DNA of 64,000 bases from Streptomyces longhuiensis (GTDB taxonomy: Bacteria; Actinomycetota; Actinomycetes; Streptomycetales; Streptomycetaceae). Within the stretch, counting starts at the first letter, position 1. Each line of letters opens with the position of its first letter. The translations under genes and the position numbers were made by a program. Shown here piece by piece: positions 11,236 to 20,704 of the stretch. The DNA lies in assembly GCF_020616555.1 (NCBI RefSeq), contig NZ_CP085173.1:3855501-3919500 (forward strand). Direction: 5' to 3'. The notes beneath the pieces were generated by a model that saw only the letters and a list, made by a program, of their open reading frames with translations, did not search any database and was not told where the DNA came from.

Positions 11236-12209
11236 GTACTCCCACATCCTCCGCACTGCCCATGGTCGTGCCCTCCCAGGATCTGCCCGCGCGCGTGCGG
11301 ATCCACGAGGTCGGCGCGCGCGACGGGCTGCAGAACGAGAAGGCGACGGTCCCCACGGCGGTGAAGGCGGAGTTCGTGCACCGCCTCGCGGCCGCGGGCC
11401 TGACCACCATCGAGGCGACCAGCTTCGTGCACCCCAAGTGGGTGCCCCAACTGGCCGACGCGGAAGCCCTGTTCCCGATGCTCCGGAACTTCGAGGGCGG
11501 GGCCCGCCCGCACCTGCCCGTGCTCGTACCGAACGAGCGGGGTCTGGACCGGGCCCTCGCGCTCGGGGCGCGCCGCGTCGCCGTGTTCGCCAGCGCCACG
11601 GAGTCCTTCGCCAAGGCCAATCTGAACCGGACGGTGGACGAGGCGCTCGCCATGTTCGAGCCGGTCGTGACCCGCGCCAAGGAGGGCCGGGCGCATGTGC
11701 GCGGCTATCTCTCCATGTGCTTCGGGGACCCCTGGGAGGGCGCCGTCCCGGTCCACCAGGTCGTCCGGGTCGCCAAGGCCCTCATGGACATGGGCTGCGA
11801 CGAGCTGAGCCTCGGCGACACGATCGGCGTCGCGACGCCGGGCCACGTCCAGACGCTCCTGGCCGAGCTCAACGAGGAGGGCGTGCCGACGAACGCGATC
11901 GGCGTGCACTTCCACGACACGTATGGCCAGGCCCTGTCCAACACCCTCGCGGCGCTCCAGCACGGAGTGACCACCGTGGACGCCTCCGCCGGCGGCCTCG
12001 GCGGCTGCCCGTACGCGAAGAGCGCCACCGGAAACCTCGCCACCGAAGACCTCGTGTGGATGCTTTCGGGCCTCGGCATCGAGACCGGGGTCGACCTGGG
12101 CCGTCTCACCGCCACCAGCGCGTGGATGGCCGAACAGCTGGGCCGTCCCAGCCCGTCCCGCACCGTCCGCGCCCTCGTGAAGACGGCACAGCCCCTACAG
12201 GAGCAGTGA
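11232..12209 (+). CDS. hmgL: Hydroxymethylglutaryl-CoA lyase
   Basis: Cleaves HMG-CoA to acetoacetate and acetyl-CoA, the last step of leucine breakdown. It has 325 aa and a DRE-TIM metallolyase fold: [16 protein letters not shown] (metal and catalytic loop), GADE-like region [27 protein letters not shown], and the signature Cys loop [19 protein letters not shown] overlap with the carboxylase alpha gene. Confidence 0.94.
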
Positions 12210-12214
12210 ACAAG

Positions 12215-13375
12215 ATGGACCACCGCCTGAGCAGCGAGCACGAAGAACTCCGCCGCACCGTCGAGGAGTTCGCGCACGACGTCGTCGCCCCGAAGATCGG
12301 CGACTTCTACGAGCGGCACGAGTTCCCGTACGAGATCGTGCGGGAGATGGGCCGCATGGGCCTGTTCGGGCTGCCCTTCCCGGAGGAGTACGGCGGGATG
12401 GGCGGCGACTATCTGGCCCTCGGGATCGCCCTGGAGGAGCTGGCGCGCGTCGACTCGTCCGTGGCGATCACGCTGGAGGCGGGCGTCTCGCTCGGCGCGA
12501 TGCCCCTCCACCTGTTCGGCACCGAGGAGCAGAAGGCCGAATGGCTGCCGCGGCTGTGCTCCGGCGAGATCCTCGGCGCGTTCGGTCTGACCGAGCCCGA
12601 CGGCGGCTCGGACGCCGGCGCGACCCGTACGACGGCGCGGGTCGACGAGGCGACCGGCGAGTGGGTGATCAACGGCACGAAGTGCTTCATCACCAACTCC
12701 GGTACGGACATCACCGGTCTGGTCACGGTCACGGCGGTCACCGGCCGCTCCCCCGAGGGCAAGCCGCAGATCTCCTCGATCATCGTGCCGTCCGGCACGC
12801 CGGGCTTCACGGTGGCGGCGCCGTACTCGAAGGTCGGCTGGAACGCGTCGGACACGCGTGAGCTGCACTTCGACGACGTGCGGGTCCCCGCGGCGAACCT
12901 GCTCGGCGAACAGGGCCGCGGATTCGCCCAGTTCCTGCGGATCCTGGACGAGGGCCGCATCGCGATCGCCGCACTGGCGACCGGTCTGGCGCAGGGCTGC
13001 GTGGACGAGTCGGTGAAGTACGCCAAGGAGCGGCACGCGTTCGGCCGCAACATCGGCTCGTACCAGGCGATCCAGTTCAAGATCGCCGACATGGAGATGA
13101 AGGCGCACACGTCCCGCCTCGCGTGGCGTGACGCGGCCTCGCGGCTGGTGAGCGGGGAGCCGTTCAAGAAGGAGGCGGCGCTCGCCAAGCTCTACTCGTC
13201 GACGATCGCGGTCGACAACGCGCGTGAGGCCACGCAGATCCACGGTGGCTACGGCTTCATGAACGAGTACCCGGTGGCCCGCATGTGGCGCGACTCCAAG
13301 ATCCTCGAGATCGGCGAGGGCACGAGCGAGGTGCAGCGCATGCTGATCGCGCGGGAGCTGGGCCTGACGGGCTGA
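12215..13375 (+). CDS. acdH: Acyl-CoA dehydrogenase, branched-chain type (AcdH)
   Basis: FAD enzyme of 386 aa, oxidising branched short-chain acyl-CoAs. Features: GAFGLTEPDGGSDAGATRT, CFITNSG, HAFGRNIGSYQAIQFKIADM, HGGYGFMNEYPVARMWRDSKI, and EIGEGTSEVQRMLIARELGL at the end. The Glu in GEGTSE sits at the MCAD catalytic-base position, unlike classical isovaleryl-CoA dehydrogenases, which have Ala or Gly there. Last gene of the operon, starting six bases after the lyase stop. ATG 12215 chosen; GTG 12206 would leave too little room for the ribosome site. Confidence 0.9.
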   Translation: MDHRLSSEHEELRRTVEEFAHDVVAPKIGDFYERHEFPYEIVREMGRMGLFGLPFPEEYGGMGGDYLALGIALEELARVDSSVAITLEAGVSLGAMPLHLFGTEEQKAEWLPRLCSGEILGAFGLTEPDGGSDAGATRTTARVDEATGEWVINGTKCFITNSGTDITGLVTVTAVTGRSPEGKPQISSIIVPSGTPGFTVAAPYSKVGWNASDTRELHFDDVRVPAANLLGEQGRGFAQFLRILDEGRIAIAALATGLAQGCVDESVKYAKERHAFGRNIGSYQAIQFKIADMEMKAHTSRLAWRDAASRLVSGEPFKKEAALAKLYSSTIAVDNAREATQIHGGYGFMNEYPVARMWRDSKILEIGEGTSEVQRMLIARELGLTG

Positions 13376-13411
13376 GAGGGCGGCGGACGAGGGGGCCCTC
13401 TGGACAACACC

Positions 13412-13430
13412 TTAGGTTAGGTTAACCTAA
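13412..13430. promoter_or_regulatory. Iron box (DmdR/IdeR operator) of desE
   Basis: TTAGGTTAGGTTAACCTAA, a 19-bp dyad differing at one position from the site in front of desA. It matches the known streptomycete DmdR1/IdeR iron-box consensus and lies 51 bp before the desE start. Fe2+-loaded repressor is expected to shut off desEF. Confidence 0.93.
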
Positions 13431-13480
13431 GCCAGAATCCGGCCAGCGGCCCTCCGTTCGTCACGAAAGCAGCCACTGTC

Positions 13481-14524
13481 ATGCCCAATGCCCGTCTCTC
13501 CACCCCTTCCCGTCGCGGCATCCTCGCCGCGGGCGGCGCCCTCGGCCTCGGAGCCGCGCTCGCCGCCTGCGGCAGCGATTCCAAGGACAGCGGCTCGGGC
13601 GCCAAGTCGGGCAGCGCCAAGTCCGGCCCCTGGTCCTTCAAGGACGACCGCGGCACGACCGCGAAGGCCGACAAGGTCCCGGCGAACGTCGTCGCCTTCA
13701 CCAGCGTCGCCGCCGCCCTGTGGGACTACGGCATCGAGTGCAAGGGCGTCTTCGGCCCGACGAAGACCTCGGACGGCAAGGCCGACGTCCAGGCCGGCGA
13801 CATCGACGTCGACAAGGTGACGATCATCGGCAACGAGTGGGGCCGCTTCAACATCGAGAAGTACGCGACCCTCTCCCCGGACCTCCTCGTCACCACCGTG
13901 TACGACACCGCCGGCACCCTCTGGTCCGTCCCGCTGGAGTCGAAGGACAAGATCCTCAAGCTGGCCCCGAGCGTCGGCATCTCCGTCTACGACCGCCAGA
14001 TGACCCAGCCGCTGGAGCGCCTGCTCGAGCTCGCCGGGTCGCTCGGCGCGGACGTGAAGGCCGAGAAGACCGTCAAGGCGAAGAAGCGCTTCGAGGACGC
14101 GGCCGCCCGCCTGCGCAAGGCCGCCAAGGCCCGCCCCGAGATCCGGGTGCTCATCGGCTCCGCGAGCCAGGACATCTTCTACGTCTCCGGCTCCAACCTC
14201 TCCGCCGACCTGGAGTACTTCAAGTCGCTCGGCGTGAACCTCGTGGAGCCGTCGGAGAAGGCGAAGAAGGCGTCCGGCGGCTGGTTCGAGAATCTGAGCT
14301 GGGAGAACATCGACAAGTACCCGGCCGACGTCATCATGATGGACAACCGCACGGCCACCATTCAGCCCGCGGACATCGAGAAGCCCACCTGGAAGAAGCT
14401 GCCCGCCGTCAAGGCCGGCCAGGTCATCCCGCGCGTCACCGAGCCCATCTACTCGTACGCCAAGTGCGCCCCGATCCTCGAGGACCTCGCCGAGGCCATC
14501 GAGAAGGCGAAGAAGGTCGGCTGA
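13481..14524 (+). CDS. desE: Ferrioxamine-binding lipoprotein DesE
   Basis: Substrate-binding lipoprotein for ferric hydroxamate uptake, anchored outside the membrane, 347 aa. The N-terminus has a twin Arg followed by a hydrophobic run (SRRGILAAGG) and the lipobox LAAC at about residues 27-30, then a Ser/Gly/Lys linker. The rest fits the helical-backbone binding-protein fold of the FepB/FhuD type (VPANVVAFTSVAAALWDYGI). It is preceded by an iron box and followed after 5 bp by desF. The permease and ATPase are not here. Confidence 0.92.
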   Translation: MPNARLSTPSRRGILAAGGALGLGAALAACGSDSKDSGSGAKSGSAKSGPWSFKDDRGTTAKADKVPANVVAFTSVAAALWDYGIECKGVFGPTKTSDGKADVQAGDIDVDKVTIIGNEWGRFNIEKYATLSPDLLVTTVYDTAGTLWSVPLESKDKILKLAPSVGISVYDRQMTQPLERLLELAGSLGADVKAEKTVKAKKRFEDAAARLRKAAKARPEIRVLIGSASQDIFYVSGSNLSADLEYFKSLGVNLVEPSEKAKKASGGWFENLSWENIDKYPADVIMMDNRTATIQPADIEKPTWKKLPAVKAGQVIPRVTEPIYSYAKCAPILEDLAEAIEKAKKVG

Positions 14525-14529
14525 CACCC

Positions 14530-15417
14530 ATGACGACGACCGAGTCGCCCGCGATCGCACCCTTCAGATTCTTCGACCTCCAGGTAGCGCGCACGCGGCG
14601 GCTCGGTCCGTCGCTGCAGCGCGTGACGTTCACGGGGCCCGACCTCGTGGACTTCCACGCCGGAGGACGCGACCAGAGCCTGTCGCTGTTCCTGCCGCGG
14701 CCGGGCCAGGAGGCCCCCGTCCTGCCGGCCGCCGAGCCGGGCGACGACGGCCGCGCCTGGCACGCCGCCTACCGGGCGCTCCCGGACGACGTGCGGGCCG
14801 TGATGCGCTCGTACACGGTCAGCCGGCAGCGCCGCACACCCGGCGAACCCGGCGAGGTCGACATCGACTTCGTCCTGCACCACGACGGCCCCGGCGGCGC
14901 GGGCCCCGCCTGCGTCTGGGCCGAGGCGGCGAAGGCCGGTGACCGCGTGACGGTCCTCGGCCCGGCGGTCGCCGACAACACGGCCGTACGCTGCCGCCCC
15001 CACGAGGGCGCCGACCACGTCCTGATGTGGGGCGACGAGACCGCCCTGCCCGCCGCCCTGGGCATCCTCGCCTGGCTGCCGCCGGGGCTGCCCGCGCATG
15101 TCTGGCTGGAGGTCCCGCACCGCGAGGACATCCCGGCGATCGAGACCTCGGGCGACGTCACCGTCACCTGGCTCGTGCGGGACGAGAACGCGCCGTCCGC
15201 GGTGGACGCGATCCGCGCGGCCGAGCTGCCGGCCGCGTCGAGTCCGTACGCCTGGCTCGCGGGCGAGTCCGGAACGATGAAGGAGCTGCGCCGCCATCTC
15301 GTGCGCGAACGCGCCTACGACAAGCGGTCGGTGACGTTCGTCGGCTACTGGCGCAAGGGCCTGAGCGAGGACGGACTGCGCGTCGCCGAGGCCCAGGAGG
15401 CGGCCGCCGAGGACTGA
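14530..15417 (+). CDS. desF: Siderophore-interacting protein (FAD ferric-siderophore reductase) DesF
   Basis: Cytoplasmic flavin reductase that releases iron from imported ferrioxamine, 295 aa. The N-terminal FAD-binding barrel includes SLQRVTFTGPDLVDF and MRSYTVSR (R-x-Y-[ST] flavin motif). The C-terminal NAD(P)H domain includes VLMWGDETALPA, ending WLAGESGTMKELRRHLVRE and SVTFVGYWRKG, typical of the SIP family. Coupled to desE by a 5-bp gap. Confidence 0.92.
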   Translation: MTTTESPAIAPFRFFDLQVARTRRLGPSLQRVTFTGPDLVDFHAGGRDQSLSLFLPRPGQEAPVLPAAEPGDDGRAWHAAYRALPDDVRAVMRSYTVSRQRRTPGEPGEVDIDFVLHHDGPGGAGPACVWAEAAKAGDRVTVLGPAVADNTAVRCRPHEGADHVLMWGDETALPAALGILAWLPPGLPAHVWLEVPHREDIPAIETSGDVTVTWLVRDENAPSAVDAIRAAELPAASSPYAWLAGESGTMKELRRHLVRERAYDKRSVTFVGYWRKGLSEDGLRVAEAQEAAAED

Positions 15418-15465
15418 CGGACAGCACATTCCGGCCACTCATGGGGGCGGGGTCGCAAGCACAAC

Positions 15466-15484
15466 TTAGGTTAGGCTAACCTAA
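15466..15484. promoter_or_regulatory. Iron box (DmdR/IdeR operator) of desABCD
   Basis: TTAGGTTAGGCTAACCTAA, the exact consensus form of the 19-bp iron box, 84 bp before desA and 48 bp after desF. It would give desABCD its own iron-repressed promoter. Confidence 0.95.
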
Positions 15485-15568
15485 GTCACGTGCTGGGACC
15501 TCGCCCTTTCCCATGCCGTCCGTCTTCCCCGCTCACCCGCACTCCTGCCCCCATCCGGAGGACCGTCC

Positions 15569-17020
15569 ATGCGCTCGCACCTGCTCAACGACACGACCGC
15601 GGAGCACTACCGCCGTTCCGTGACCGAGGGAATCGAGCGGGTGGCGGCCAAACTCGCCACCACCGACCGGCCGTTCACCGGGGTCACGGTCGACGAGCTC
15701 ACGCCCCGCATCGACGCCGTCGACCTGGACAAGCCGCTCCTCGACACCACCGCCGCCCTGGACGAGCTCGAAGAGGTCTACCTCCGCGACGCGGTCTACT
15801 TCCACCACCCGCGCTACCTCGCCCACCTCAACTGCCCGGTCGTCATCCCGGCCGTGGTCGGCGAGGCCGTGCTCTCCGCGGTCAACTCCTCGCTGGACAC
15901 CTGGGACCAGTCCGCCGGCGGCACCCTGATCGAGCGCAAGCTCATCGACTGGACCACGAGCCGCATCGGCCTCGGCCCCGCCGCCGACGGCGTCTTCACC
16001 TCCGGCGGCTCCCAGTCCAACCTCCAGGCGCTGCTGCTCGCCCGCGACGAGACCAAGTCCGAGAACGCCGAACACCCCACGAAAATGCGGGTGTTCGCCT
16101 CCGAGGTCAGCCACTTCAGCGTCAAGAAGTCCGCGACGCTCCTCGGTCTCGGCCCCGACGCCGTGGTCACCATCCCGGTGGACCGCGACAAGCGGATGCA
16201 GACCGTCGCCCTCGCCAGGGAGCTGGAGCGCTGCCGCGAGGAGGGCCTCGTGCCCATGGCGGTCGTCGCCACCGCCGGGACCACCGACTTCGGCTCCATC
16301 GACCCGCTCCCCGAGATCGCCGAGCTCTGCGCCCAGTACGGCACCTGGATGCACGTCGACGCCGCGTACGGCTGCGGGCTCCTCGCCTCCGTCAAGAACC
16401 GGCACCTCCTCGACGGCATCGAGCGCGCCGACTCCGTCACCGTCGACTACCACAAGTCGTTCTTCCAGCCCGTGAGTTCGAGCGCCGTCCTAGTCCGGGA
16501 CGCGGCCACCCTGCGGCACGCCACGTACCACGCCGACTACCTCAACCCGCGCCGCATGGTCACCGAGCGCATCCCCAACCAGGTCGACAAGTCCCTCCAG
16601 ACGACCCGCCGCTTCGACGCGCTCAAGCTGTGGATGACGCTGCGCGTGATGGGCGCCGACGGTGTCGGCCTGCTCTTCGACGAGGTGTGCGACCTGGCGG
16701 GCAAGGCCTGGGAGCTGCTCGCCGCGGACCCCCGGTTCGACGTCGTCGTCGAACCGCAGCTGTCCACCCTCGTCTTCCGCCACATCCCGGCCGGCGTCAC
16801 CGACCCCGCCGAGATCGACCGCGCCAACCTGTACGCCCGCAAGGCGCTGTTCGCCTCCGGCGACGCCATCGTCGCGGGCACCAAGGTGGGCGGCCGCCAC
16901 TACCTGAAGTTCACCCTGCTCAACCCCGAGACCACCGTCGACGACATCGTCGCGGTCCTCGATCTGATCGCCGGCCATGCCGAGCAGTACCTGGGAGAGA
17001 ACCTTGTCGAAGCTTCCTGA
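15569..17020 (+). CDS. desA: Lysine decarboxylase DesA (PLP-dependent)
   Basis: First step of desferrioxamine synthesis: lysine to cadaverine. 483 aa, group II PLP decarboxylase. The PLP-binding lysine lies in [20 protein letters not shown]; upstream are [19 protein letters not shown] (phosphate loop) and HVDAAYGCG (the Asp contacting the pyridine nitrogen). ATG 15569 follows CCGGAGG. Its end overlaps the desB start by 17 bp. Confidence 0.95.
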   Translation: MRSHLLNDTTAEHYRRSVTEGIERVAAKLATTDRPFTGVTVDELTPRIDAVDLDKPLLDTTAALDELEEVYLRDAVYFHHPRYLAHLNCPVVIPAVVGEAVLSAVNSSLDTWDQSAGGTLIERKLIDWTTSRIGLGPAADGVFTSGGSQSNLQALLLARDETKSENAEHPTKMRVFASEVSHFSVKKSATLLGLGPDAVVTIPVDRDKRMQTVALARELERCREEGLVPMAVVATAGTTDFGSIDPLPEIAELCAQYGTWMHVDAAYGCGLLASVKNRHLLDGIERADSVTVDYHKSFFQPVSSSAVLVRDAATLRHATYHADYLNPRRMVTERIPNQVDKSLQTTRRFDALKLWMTLRVMGADGVGLLFDEVCDLAGKAWELLAADPRFDVVVEPQLSTLVFRHIPAGVTDPAEIDRANLYARKALFASGDAIVAGTKVGGRHYLKFTLLNPETTVDDIVAVLDLIAGHAEQYLGENLVEAS

Positions 17021-18284
17021 GTCCCCTGATCCCCTCGACTTCATCGGGATCGGCCTCGGCCCCTTCAACCTCGGCCTGGCCGCCCTCACCGAGCCGATAG
17101 CCGAACTGAACGGTGTCTTCCTGGAGTCCAAGCCGGACTTCGAGTGGCACTCGGGGATGTTCCTCGAGGGCGCCCACCTCCAGACGCCGTTCATGTCGGA
17201 CCTGGTCACGCTCGCCGACCCGACCTCCCCGTACTCCTTCCTGAACTACCTCAAGGAATCGGGGCGGCTCTACTCCTTCTACATCCGCGAGAACTTCTAT
17301 CCCCTGCGGACCGAGTACAACGACTACTGCCGCTGGGCCGCCGCGAAACTCACCAGCATCCGCTTCGGCACGACCGTCACACAGGTCTCGTACGACGAGG
17401 CCGCCGAGGTGTACGTCGTGAGCACCGAGAGCGGCGAGACCCACCGCGCGCCGCGCCTCGTCCTCGGCACCGGCACCCCGCCGCACATCCCCGAGCCCTG
17501 CCGGGGTCTCGGCGGCGACGCGATCCACAACTCCCGCTACCTGCACCACAAGCAGGAGCTCCAGCAGAAGGACTCGATCACCCTCGTCGGCAGCGGCCAG
17601 TCCGCCGCGGAGATCTACTACGACCTCCTCAGCGAGATCGACGTCCATGGCTACCGCCTCAACTGGGTCACCCGCTCCCCGCGCTTCTTCCCTCTCGAGT
17701 ACACGAAACTGACGCTGGAGATGACCTCTCCCGAGTACGTGGACTACTTCCACGCGCTGCCCGAGGAGACCCGCTACCGCCTGGAGACCCAGCAGAAGAA
17801 CCTCTTCAAGGGCATCGACGGCGACCTCATCAACGAGATCTTCGACCTGCTCTACCAGAAGAACCTGGCCGGCCCCGTCCCCACCCGACTGCTCACCAAC
17901 TCGGCTCTGCGGAGCGCGAGTTACGAGAACGGCACGTACACGCTCGGCCTGCGCCAGGAGGAGCAGGACAAGGACTTCGAGCTGCGCACCGACGGCCTGA
18001 TCCTGGCCACGGGCTACAAGTACGAGACGCCCGCCTTCCTGGAGCCGGTCCGCGACCGGCTCAACTGGGACAGCCGGGGCCGCTTCGACCTCGCCCGCAA
18101 CTACTCCGTCGACACCACGGGCCGCGGTGTGTTCGTCCAGAACGCCGGCGTGCACACGCACTCGATCACCTCGCCCGACCTGGGCATGGGCGCGTACCGC
18201 AACGCGTACATCATCCGTGAGCTGCTCGGCACCGAGTACTACCCCGTAGAAAAGACCATCGCGTTCCAGGAGTTCGCCGCATGA
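17004..18284 (+). CDS. desB: Cadaverine N-monooxygenase DesB
   Basis: FAD/NADPH-dependent N-hydroxylation of cadaverine, 426 aa, of the lysine/ornithine monooxygenase family. FAD loop [21 protein letters not shown] loop [16 protein letters not shown], and the C-terminal ATGYKYETP motif. I prefer TTG 17004 ([10 protein letters not shown]) because GGGAG lies six bases upstream. It overlaps the end of desA by 17 bp, a sign of coupled translation. ATG 16977 is possible but has no ribosome site that I can see. Confidence 0.9.
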   Translation: MSKLPESPDPLDFIGIGLGPFNLGLAALTEPIAELNGVFLESKPDFEWHSGMFLEGAHLQTPFMSDLVTLADPTSPYSFLNYLKESGRLYSFYIRENFYPLRTEYNDYCRWAAAKLTSIRFGTTVTQVSYDEAAEVYVVSTESGETHRAPRLVLGTGTPPHIPEPCRGLGGDAIHNSRYLHHKQELQQKDSITLVGSGQSAAEIYYDLLSEIDVHGYRLNWVTRSPRFFPLEYTKLTLEMTSPEYVDYFHALPEETRYRLETQQKNLFKGIDGDLINEIFDLLYQKNLAGPVPTRLLTNSALRSASYENGTYTLGLRQEEQDKDFELRTDGLILATGYKYETPAFLEPVRDRLNWDSRGRFDLARNYSVDTTGRGVFVQNAGVHTHSITSPDLGMGAYRNAYIIRELLGTEYYPVEKTIAFQEFAA

Positions 18285-18853
18285 GCACCCCCACCGGCTC
18301 CCCCACCGGCTCCCCCACCGGCACCTTCAGCATCCGCCCTCTCGACCCGATCGCGGACGCCGAGCTGCTCCACCGCTGGGTCACCGACCCCAAGGCCGCG
18401 TTCTGGCTGATGCAGGACGCGAAACTGCAGGACGTGGAGCGCGAGTACATGGCGATAGCCGCCGCCGCGCACCACGACGCGTTCATAGGCCTCCACGACG
18501 GCGAACCCGCCTTCCTCATGGAGCGCTACGACCCGGCCCACGTCGAACTCGTCGGCCTGTACGAGCCCGAGCCCGGCGACGTCGGCATGCACTTCCTGAC
18601 GGCGCCCAGCGACGTCCGCATCCCCGGCTTCACCCGCGCCGTGATCACCACGGTGATGGAGTTCCTGTTCGCCGACCCGGCGGCCAAGCGCGTCGTCGTC
18701 GAGCCCGACGTGCGCAACAAGGCCGTGCACGCCCTGAACGAGGCCGTCGGCTTCGTCCCCGCGCGCGTCGTCCAGAAGCCGGAGAAGCAGGCGCTGCTCA
18801 GCTTCTGCACGCGCGAGCAGTTCCTCGCCGCCACGGGGGTGGCCGCCGTATGA
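18281..18853 (+). CDS. desC: Hydroxycadaverine N-acyltransferase DesC
   Basis: GNAT-type transferase (IucB family, 190 aa) that acylates N-hydroxycadaverine with succinyl-CoA or acetyl-CoA. Core visible from [21 protein letters not shown], with [21 protein letters not shown] and GDVGMHFL to the C-terminal [17 protein letters not shown]. The first residues are a perfect micro-repeat ([11 protein letters not shown]) encoded by a 12-bp tandem repeat. ATGA overlap with desB and GTATGA overlap with desD. Confidence 0.92.
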   Translation: MSTPTGSPTGSPTGTFSIRPLDPIADAELLHRWVTDPKAAFWLMQDAKLQDVEREYMAIAAAAHHDAFIGLHDGEPAFLMERYDPAHVELVGLYEPEPGDVGMHFLTAPSDVRIPGFTRAVITTVMEFLFADPAAKRVVVEPDVRNKAVHALNEAVGFVPARVVQKPEKQALLSFCTREQFLAATGVAAV

Positions 18854-20622
18854 CGCTCTCCGACGCCGTCACCCATCTCTCCCCCGAGCGCTGGGCCGAG
18901 GCCAACCGCCTCCTCATCCGCAAGGCACTCGCCGAGTTCACCCACGAGCGCCTCCTCACGCCGGAGTCCCTCGGCGACGACCGGTACTCGGTGCGCTCCG
19001 ACGACGGCGCGACCGAGTACCGCTTCACCGCCCGCCGCCTGCGTCTGGACCACTGGCAGGTCTGCGCGGACTCGGTCTCGCGTCACCGCGACGGCGCCGA
19101 ACTCGCGCTCAGCGCACTGGAGTTCCTCATCGAGCTGAAGACCTCGCTCGGCCTGAGCGACGCGATCCTGCCGGTCTACCTGGAAGAGATCTCCTCCACC
19201 CTCTCCGGCACCTGCTACAAGCTCGCCAAGAACCCGGTCACCGCGGCCTCCCTCGCCCTCGACGGCTCCTTCCAGGAGATCGAGACGGGCATGACCGAGG
19301 GCCACCCCTGCTTCGTCGCCAACAACGGCAGGCTCGGCTTCGGCGTCCACGAGTACCTCTCGTACGCCCCCGAGACCGCGAGCCCGATCAGGCTGATCTG
19401 GCTGGCGGCGACACGGGAGCGGGCCGCGTTCACGGCCGGTGCCGGACTCGACTACGAGTCCCACCTGCGGGCCGAACTCGGTGAGGAGACCCTCGCGCGG
19501 TTCACCGCCACGCTCACGGACCAGGGACTGGACCCGGACGACTACCTGCTGATCCCCGTCCACCCCTGGCAGTGGTGGAACAAGCTGTCGGTCACCTTCG
19601 CGGCCGAGGTCGCCCAGCGCCATCTGGTGCTCCTCGGCGAGGGCGACGACGAGTACCTCGCCCAGCAGTCGATCCGCACGTTCTTCAACACGTCGCACCC
19701 GGACCGGCACTACGTGAAGACGGCCCTGTCCGTCATCAACATGGGCTTCATGCGTGGCCTGTCCGCCTCGTACATGGAGGCCACGCCGGCCATCAACGAC
19801 TGGCTCGCGCAGCTCATCGAGAACGACGAGGTCCTCAAGGGGACCGGCCTGTCGATCATCCGAGAGCGTGCCGCCGTCGGCTACCGGCACCTGGAGTACG
19901 AGGCCGCGACCGACCGCTACTCCCCGTACCGCAAAATGCTCGCCGCCCTGTGGCGCGAGTCGCCCGTCCCGTCCCTGGCCGACGGGGAGCGCCTCGCCAC
20001 CATGGCCTCGCTGCTCCATGTCGACGCCGACGGCCGCTCGTTCGCCGCGGCTCTCATCGAGCGCTCGGGCCTGACGCCCGCCGAGTGGCTGCGCCCCTAC
20101 CTGCGGTCGTACCTCACGCCGCTGCTGCACAGCTTCTACGCGTACGACCTCGTGTACATGCCGCACGGCGAGAACGTCATCCTGGTGCTCGGCGAGGACG
20201 GCACGGTCCAGCGGGCGATCTTCAAGGACATCGCCGAGGAGATCGCGGTCATGGACCCCGACGCGGTCCTCCCGCCGGGCGTCGACCGGATCCGGGTCGA
20301 GGTTCCCGACGACCAGAAACTGCTGTCCATCTTCACGGACGTCTTCGACTGCTTCTTCCGCTTCCTCGCGGCGAACCTGGTCACGGAGGGCGTGCTCGAC
20401 GAGGACACGTTCTGGCAGGCGGTCGCCGACTGTGTCCGCGACTACCAGGATTCGGCTCCCCAACTCGCCGACAAATTCCGGCAGTACGACATGTTCGCCC
20501 CGGAGTTCACGCTGTCCTGCCTCAACCGGCTCCAGCTGCGCAACAACGAGCAGATGGTGGACCTCGCGGACCCGGCGGGGGCCCTTCAGCTGATCGGGAC
20601 ACTGCCGAACCCGATCGCGTAG
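18850..20622 (+). CDS. desD: Desferrioxamine synthetase DesD (NIS synthetase)
   Basis: NRPS-independent siderophore synthetase, 590 aa. It uses ATP to condense three hydroxamate units and macrocyclise them to desferrioxamine E and related products. IucA/IucC motifs: HPCFVANNGRLGFGVHEYLSYAPE, LIPVHPWQWWNK, IRTFFNTSHPDRHYVKTALS (nucleotide-binding SxR-like region) and the FhuF-like C-terminal part with HGENVILVLGEDG. Last gene of desABCD and followed by a strong hairpin. Confidence 0.95.
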   Translation: MTLSDAVTHLSPERWAEANRLLIRKALAEFTHERLLTPESLGDDRYSVRSDDGATEYRFTARRLRLDHWQVCADSVSRHRDGAELALSALEFLIELKTSLGLSDAILPVYLEEISSTLSGTCYKLAKNPVTAASLALDGSFQEIETGMTEGHPCFVANNGRLGFGVHEYLSYAPETASPIRLIWLAATRERAAFTAGAGLDYESHLRAELGEETLARFTATLTDQGLDPDDYLLIPVHPWQWWNKLSVTFAAEVAQRHLVLLGEGDDEYLAQQSIRTFFNTSHPDRHYVKTALSVINMGFMRGLSASYMEATPAINDWLAQLIENDEVLKGTGLSIIRERAAVGYRHLEYEAATDRYSPYRKMLAALWRESPVPSLADGERLATMASLLHVDADGRSFAAALIERSGLTPAEWLRPYLRSYLTPLLHSFYAYDLVYMPHGENVILVLGEDGTVQRAIFKDIAEEIAVMDPDAVLPPGVDRIRVEVPDDQKLLSIFTDVFDCFFRFLAANLVTEGVLDEDTFWQAVADCVRDYQDSAPQLADKFRQYDMFAPEFTLSCLNRLQLRNNEQMVDLADPAGALQLIGTLPNPIA

Positions 20623-20624
20623 AC

Positions 20625-20690
20625 GTGAGCGGGGCTCCGGAGACGCCGCAGTTCACAGCGACTGCGTCGCGGGTCCGGAGCCCCGCTCAC
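20625..20690. terminator. Bidirectional terminator between desD and the hexosaminidase gene
   Basis: Perfect 17-bp inverted repeat (arms 20625-20641 and 20674-20690, GTGAGCGGGGCTCCGGA and its complement) with a 32-nt loop, in the 82-bp gap between convergent genes. There is no strong T-run, as is usual in streptomycetes. Confidence 0.85.
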
Positions 20691-20704
20691 TTGTCTGCTT
20701 CCCC

